Notes under the pieces: model-generated | The model's database searches: none | Seen by the model: only the letters and a program-made list of their open reading frames with translations | What the model was told of the DNA's origin: nothing | Position numbers and translations under genes: made by a program | Assembly: GCA_964538025.1 (NCBI GenBank) | Contig: CAZICZ010000002.1 | Location: forward strand, 292,537-356,536 | DNA length: 64,000 bases | Source of the DNA: UBA5078 sp964538025 | GTDB lineage: Bacteria > Pseudomonadota > Gammaproteobacteria > Pseudomonadales > Pseudohongiellaceae | Reading direction: 5' to 3' | In this document: positions 59,624 through 64,000 of the stretch, piece by piece | Position numbering within the stretch: position 1 is the first letter of the stretch | Layout: each line of letters begins with the position of its first letter

Positions 59624-59685
59624 GAGGCCGCGCGGATGAGTCGCGTGCACTGGCTCTCAATCCCGGCAGTGCACGCGCCGAGGGA

Positions 59686-60000
59686 TCAGGCGTCGACGCT
59701 GTCGATCAGGGTCTGCAGTTCTCCGCTGTCAAACATGTCGGTCACGATGTCACACCCTCCTACAAGCTCCCCTTTCACGTACAGCTGCGGAAAAGTGGGC
59801 CAGTTGGCGATGGTGGGCAACGTGGCACGAATCTCCGGGTTGGCAAGAATATCCACGTAAGCGAAACGCTTGCCGCAGTTCATCAGGCAACGCACCGCCT
59901 GGGCGGAGAAGCCGCACTGGGGCTGATCCGGGCTGCCTTTCATGTACAGCAGAATGGGGTTGGAAGCGATCTGTTCTTTGATGGTGGCTTCGATGCTCAT
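59686..60000 (-). CDS. grxD: Monothiol glutaredoxin GrxD
   Basis: 104 residues. Active site CGFS in QPQCGFSAQAV, WPTFPQLYVKGELVGGCDI, and the GSPDQPQCGF loop identify a Grx4-type protein that carries [2Fe-2S] clusters for Fe-S assembly with BolA. The start is ATG 60000; the longer upstream reading lacks a family N-terminus. Convergent with rnt, 62 bases apart. Confidence 0.96.
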   Translation of the reverse strand: MSIEATIKEQIASNPILLYMKGSPDQPQCGFSAQAVRCLMNCGKRFAYVDILANPEIRATLPTIANWPTFPQLYVKGELVGGCDIVTDMFDSGELQTLIDSVDA

Positions 60001-60392
60001 AAAAATTCCGGTATTCGTGAAGTGAAGTGGGCCAATGGCGAATGCAGCTGAGACCAGATGCACGGTGCCGGCATTCTACAGCAAAAGTCGGCGGATTTTT
60101 ACCAGCAGCCGCAGGGGAAACGCGGCCAGATTGCCACCTGCGCGTAAAGTAATATAAGATACCGTCTTGCTTTAAACAGGTGTTTTATTGTCCCTTTACT
60201 ACTGAATTTCCGGGCTTTTTTGACACCATTATGCTTGGTACCCCGTGCCCGTAACGCCGCTGCGTACTCCCGATATTTTCCGTACTTTGCGAAAGCCATC
60301 CGATGGGTTGCGTCGGGGTGGTGCGTTATGAATTGCAGCACAACAGGCGTTGGCTGGCTGGCAGGCCGAGGACCCTTACAGAAGTTATTTTC

Positions 60393-61292
60393 ATGAGCAC
60401 TCGACATTTTTTGACACTGATGGATCTTGAGAAAGACGAATTGCACGCGATTATCCAGCGTGCTATCGCTCTCAAGAACAGCCCCATGCTGCATACCGAT
60501 TCGCTGAAGCATAAAACGCTGGCGATGATCTTTGAAAAGTCGTCCACGCGAACGCGCGTGGCTTTCGAAGTCGCCATGACCCAATTGGGCGGCAGCAGCA
60601 TTTTCCTGTCCACGGCAGACACTCAGCTCGGTCGCGGCGAGCCGCTTGAAGACACCGCGCGGGTGATCTCCCGCATGGCGGACTTCATCACCCTGCGCAC
60701 TTTCGAACACAGCAAGCTGGAGCTGTTCGCCAAACACTCCCGCGTGCCGGTCATCAATGCCTTAAGCGATGATTTTCACCCCTGCCAATTGCTGGCAGAC
60801 ATGCAGACCTATTTCGAACACCGGGGCGACATCAAGGGCAAATGCGTGACCTGGGTCGGTGACGGCCACAACATGTGCCAGTCCTATATGAACGCGGCCG
60901 AGCAGTTCGATTTTGAATTGACGATTGCCTGTCCCGAAGGGTTTGACCCGGAGCCGGCGCTGCTGGAAGCGCGCAAGGATCGCGTGCGACTCGCGCGCGA
61001 CCCGCACGAAGCGGTGCGCAATGCCGATCTCGTGACCACCGATGTATGGGCCTCGATGGGCCAGGAGGAGGAGCGCCTCAAGCGCCTGAAAATCTTCGCC
61101 GATTACCAGGTCGACGAAGAGATGATGGCTCTGGCCAAATCCGACGCGCTGTTTTTCCATTGCCTGCCGGCGCATCGCGGCGAAGAGGTCTCCGCGGGCG
61201 TGATCGACGCGCCGACCTCGGTGGTGTGGGACGAAGCGGAGAACCGACTGCACACCAAGAAGGCCTTGCTTGAGTTTTTATGCAAGGAATAA
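60393..61292 (+). CDS. argF: Ornithine carbamoyltransferase
   Basis: Makes citrulline from ornithine and carbamoyl phosphate. 299 residues. Carbamoyl-phosphate motif STRTRVAFE (about 48-56), HPCQ in FHPCQLLADMQTY, and ornithine motif FFHCLPAHRGEEVS near the C-terminus. The ATG at 60393 gives the usual start MSTRHFLTLMDL. The 392 bases upstream hold no gene; a TTGACA (60220-60225) has no matching -10, and no ArgR box was recognised. Confidence 0.97.
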   Translation: MSTRHFLTLMDLEKDELHAIIQRAIALKNSPMLHTDSLKHKTLAMIFEKSSTRTRVAFEVAMTQLGGSSIFLSTADTQLGRGEPLEDTARVISRMADFITLRTFEHSKLELFAKHSRVPVINALSDDFHPCQLLADMQTYFEHRGDIKGKCVTWVGDGHNMCQSYMNAAEQFDFELTIACPEGFDPEPALLEARKDRVRLARDPHEAVRNADLVTTDVWASMGQEEERLKRLKIFADYQVDEEMMALAKSDALFFHCLPAHRGEEVSAGVIDAPTSVVWDEAENRLHTKKALLEFLCKE

Positions 61293-61338
61293 CCCTCCCC
61301 TAACGCGGGTTTTGTGAGTCACCCGGCTGGACATTGCC

Positions 61339-63284
61339 ATGGATACCCCCGCGCGCCTGAGAACTGATCGCAAAGCCACCCTGGTGATCTCCCTGCTGAT
61401 GCTGCTCAGCGCCATCGGCGCTGTGGCCATCACCGCCTGGTTCTCCTATCGCGGCGCCAGCGAGCATAACGCCAGCCTCAGCCTGTTGTCCGACGTGCTC
61501 AGCGGCGAGCTGATGCTCGTCACCGTCGGGCTGAGCGCCTCCCTGCTCCTGCGTCAACGCCGCGTGCTAGACGAAAAGCGCTTTCGCGCCATCACCGAAA
61601 ATGCCCGTCAGATCACCGTTATCTTCAATGAAGACGGCAGCCATCGCTATGCCAGTCCCGCGCTGAAACTGCTGCGCAATGTGCCCCACACCGCATCGAT
61701 CACCCCACAGGACTATCTCCATCCGGACGATCTGGCGGCGGTCCATGCCGCGATTGCCAACGCATGCTCCGGCACCCCCCACATCACGCTGGACGCGGGG
61801 CGCGCAAGAACGGGGAACAGTTCTGGCAGGCCGTCTCCGCCTCCCCCGTGCGCAACGATGTCGGCGTGCTGACCCACATCGTCGTCAGCGTCGAGGACAC
61901 CAGTCAGCAACGAGCCATCCACGCGCAGATGGAACAGCTGGCCTTCTATGATCCCTTGACCGGTCTGGAGAATCGTCGCCTGTTCAAGGACCGTCTCGAA
62001 CACGCGATCAAGCAGGTGCGCCGCAACAACAGCCTGATGGCTCTCTTGTACATCGACCTCGACGGTTTCAAGTCCATCAATGACACGCTCGGCCATGAAG
62101 CGGGGGACGCACTGCTGGTCGTGGTGGCGGATCGCTTGCGCCAGTGTGTGCGTGAGGAAGATATCGTGGCACGCCTGGGCGGCGACGAATTCACCATCAT
62201 CGTCTCCAACCTGAAGGACCCCAAGGGGGCATCCAAAGTGGCGGCCAAGATCATCCGCGCCCTGCAGAAACCGATAACGCTCTCCGGCCACGAGGTACAG
62301 ATCAGCGGCAGTATCGGCATTACGCTTGCGCCTACCGATGCTATGGACGCCAACGACCTCATGCGCAATGCCGACCTGGCCATGTACCGCGCCAAGGCCC
62401 TTGGCCGCAACAATTCGCAATTCTTTACCGATGACCTGAATGCCGCCAACGAGGCACGTAATTCACTGGAAAATGCCCTGCGCGCCGCAATCGAGGAAAA
62501 GCGGTTCGTCGTCTACTTTCAACCGCAGGTGGACATCAACGCCCACCGTATCAGCGGTTTCGAAGCGCTGGTGCGCTGGCAGCAACCGGAGGGGGATGTC
62601 CTGCCCAACCGGTTTATCGCCGTGGCAGAGGAGACCGGTCTGATCATCGAGATCGGCGAAATCGTGCTGCAGAAGACCTGCGAACAAATGAAACTGCTGC
62701 GCGAGGCGGGATTTATCGACCAGAAGGTGTCTGTCAATCTTTCGGACCGGCAGTTCCGCGATCCGCAGCTGGTGAGCATGGTCGAGCGCACTTTGCGCGG
62801 CACCGGATTTGATGCCACGGGCCTGCAATTCGAGATCACCGAGGACATGCTGATGACGGATGTCGAGCACGCCATCACCACGCTGTCGCAGCTGAAGGTC
62901 CTGGGTGTCAGCATCGCCATCGACAACTTTGGCACCGGCTTCTCCTCGCTCGGTGCGCTCGCCCGTCTTCCCGTGGACACCCTCAAGATGGACCGCAGTT
63001 TTATCAGGCGTCTGGCCGATTCGCAGAACGATGCGGGCATTGCCTCAGCGGTCATCTCCCTGGCACGGCACATGCACCTGCGTGTCGCCGCCGAAGGGGT
63101 GGAGAATGACGAGCAGCGTCTTTTCCTACGTCAGCATCACTGCATCCTGCAACAGGGCTTCCTGTTCTGCGCGCCGGTCGCCGTGGGGGAGCTCATTCCG
63201 CAACTCTCGCTCCTGCAGGAACAACTGCAGCAGCAGTCCTACAAGGACCGTCATCCCCACGACGCGTCTCCTGTTCATCACTGA
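61339..63284 (+). pseudogene. PAS-GGDEF-EAL protein interrupted by a one-base frameshift
   Basis: Two frames together make one protein. The first (61339 to about 61800) has two membrane helices and the start of a PAS domain (HRYASPALKLLR). The second resumes with RKNGEQFWQAVSASPVRND, a GGDEF domain (IDLDGFKSINDTLG, RLGGDEFTIIV with I-site REED) and an EAL domain (GFEALVRWQQPEG, NLSDRQF, EITEDMLMTD, AEGVEN). Adding one G to the GGGG at 61797-61800 restores LDAGARKNGEQFW. In the EAL domain the usual DDFGTG is DNFGTG, so phosphodiesterase activity may be weak. Likely a sequencing indel or genuine frameshift; bifunctional c-di-GMP protein if intact. Confidence 0.88.
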
Positions 63285-63369
63285 GCATTCCCCACAAAAG
63301 TTTTACCCACCGCTAAACCCTTTGCGGCACACTCACGTCTCATGAGCAGACCAACAGCGCAGGGCGTCC

Positions 63370-63888
63370 ATGACCGAGGAGATTGAACAGCTGGTCCGTG
63401 CCTCGCGCACGGGAGACGTGCAGGCCTTTCGTCGCCTGCATGCCCAGTGCATCGGCCGTGTGTATGCCCTGAGCGTGCGCATCCTTGCGGATCGTCAGAA
63501 GGCGGAAGACGCCTGTCAGGAAACCTTTCTGAAGGTGTGGCAACAGCTGCCGGGCTTTCGTGGCGACAGCCCGTTTCCGACCTGGCTGCACAGCATCGCC
63601 ACGCGCACGGCCATCGATGTGTGGCGCAAGGATCGCGGGCTTCGCTTGGCAGACCCGAACACTGCACCGGACGAGCTTGCCGATGCGTCGGCGCCGGAAG
63701 GCATTGGTGATCTGGAACAGGCTATTGCCGCCTTGCCCGCCCAGGCCCGCGCCGTGTTTGTGCTCTGCGCCCTGGAGGGCTACACCCACAGCGAAGTGGC
63801 AGATCTTCTGGCCATCGCGGAGGGAACCTCGAAGGCCCATTACCACCGGGCACGTCAGTTACTGAAGGAGAGCATGGGTGAACGATAG
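63370..63888 (+). CDS. ECF-family RNA polymerase sigma factor
   Basis: 172 residues. Region 2 (about 20-90; AEDACQETFLKVWQQLPGFRG) and region 4 (about 115-165; LPAQARAVFVLCALEGYTHSEVADLLAIAEGT, shown as ALEGYTHSEVADLLAIAEG) are typical; regions 1 and 3 are absent. It should direct transcription of a stress or envelope regulon. The stop overlaps the next gene, probably its anti-sigma factor, by 11 bases, a common sign of a regulatory pair. Confidence 0.94.
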   Translation: MTEEIEQLVRASRTGDVQAFRRLHAQCIGRVYALSVRILADRQKAEDACQETFLKVWQQLPGFRGDSPFPTWLHSIATRTAIDVWRKDRGLRLADPNTAPDELADASAPEGIGDLEQAIAALPAQARAVFVLCALEGYTHSEVADLLAIAEGTSKAHYHRARQLLKESMGER

Positions 63889-64000
63889 AACCGCCAGCCA
63901 GCCAGAGGGCGATGATGCCCTTGATCGCGCCCTCGCCGCACTGCCGCGTGAACGCGCGCCCGCGCATGACCTGTGGCCGGCTCTGGAGGCGCAGCTGGTC
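63878..64000 (+). CDS. Probable anti-sigma factor, partial
   Basis: From GTG 63878, with AAGGAG eight bases upstream, 41 codons are visible before the window ends. The sequence ALAALPRERAPAHDLWPALE resembles the N-terminus of anti-sigma proteins that pair with ECF factors. It overlaps the sigma gene by 11 bases. The membrane part, if any, is beyond the window. Confidence 0.6.
   Translation, partial: MNDRTASQPEGDDALDRALAALPRERAPAHDLWPALEAQLV

Noticed and set aside
60220..60248. argF promoter at TTGACA
   Set aside because: Consensus -35 but no acceptable -10 at 16-18 bases.
60099..60737. Minus-strand frame across the argF upstream region
   Set aside because: Overlaps argF and shows only low-complexity basic sequence; no start signal.

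Overview
This window is a contiguous chromosomal segment of a gammaproteobacterium close to Pseudomonadales/Cellvibrionales. Taxonomy is inferred from gene content and gene order only. Several blocks match, from memory, the order in Pseudomonas aeruginosa: gyrA-pheA-tyrA-cmk-rpsA-ihfB, mtaD-ubiG-mupP-yciK-GGDEF-rluB, and argG-motY-pyrC-rnt-grxD-argF. I see no insertion sequence, prophage, CRISPR array, rRNA operon or transfer boundary. The first 15-20 kb looks less GC-rich than the rest.

Layout. 1-3053: rpmI (cut by the window edge), infC, thrS and tRNA-Val, all leftward; infC probably starts at AUA. 3176-9661: uvrB, tRNA-Asn, a periplasmic cyclophilin, and a wbpM-wbpL-comEA-like group that looks like a reduced O-antigen locus. 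9730-18170: pyrF, lapA, ihfB, rpsA, a TyrA-CMK fusion, pheA and gyrA; serC, hisC, aroA and the chorismate mutase part of PheA, expected here by comparison with Pseudomonas, are absent. 18478-24237: mtaD, ubiG, mupP, yciK, then two tandem GGDEF genes behind a sigma-54-type promoter. 24234-31452: rluB, scpB, scpA, a TrpRS with an iron-sulfur-type cysteine pattern, yciO, yciI, a second cyclophilin, exonuclease III and a HemD-family gene. 31453-31887: two tiny ORFs with good ribosome binding sites and a repeat-rich upstream region. 31888-42725: moaB, moaA, an acyl-CoA ligase and the complete ccmABCDEFGHI cytochrome c maturation cluster, leftward. 42726-51848: dcd, an SDR, a secreted Deg-type protease, a PspB-like membrane protein with its own sigma-54-type promoter, bioY, metG, rubredoxin, a short ModE-type regulator and an MscS channel. 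52079-55488: a diheme peroxidase with a Met/His-rich tail, an unknown secreted partner, an orphan soluble RnfB and nth. 55565-61292: argG, motY, pyrC, rnt, grxD and argF. 61339-64000: a PAS-GGDEF-EAL gene with a one-base frameshift, an ECF sigma factor and the start of its likely anti-sigma partner.

How they work together. Most genes are housekeeping: translation, DNA repair, pyrimidine, arginine and aromatic biosynthesis, and chromosome segregation. The ccm cluster fits with the diheme peroxidase, which needs periplasmic c-type heme attachment. MotY implies a sheathless or polar-type flagellar motor with a T-ring, and three c-di-GMP genes suggest control of a motile/sessile switch. The two sigma-54-type promoters imply an rpoN gene elsewhere.

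Candidates for undescribed biology are the small-ORF pair at 31.6 kb, the peroxidase/secreted-protein unit with its 19-bp operator-like palindrome, and the sigma-54-driven orphan PspB-like gene. None can be proved from sequence alone.
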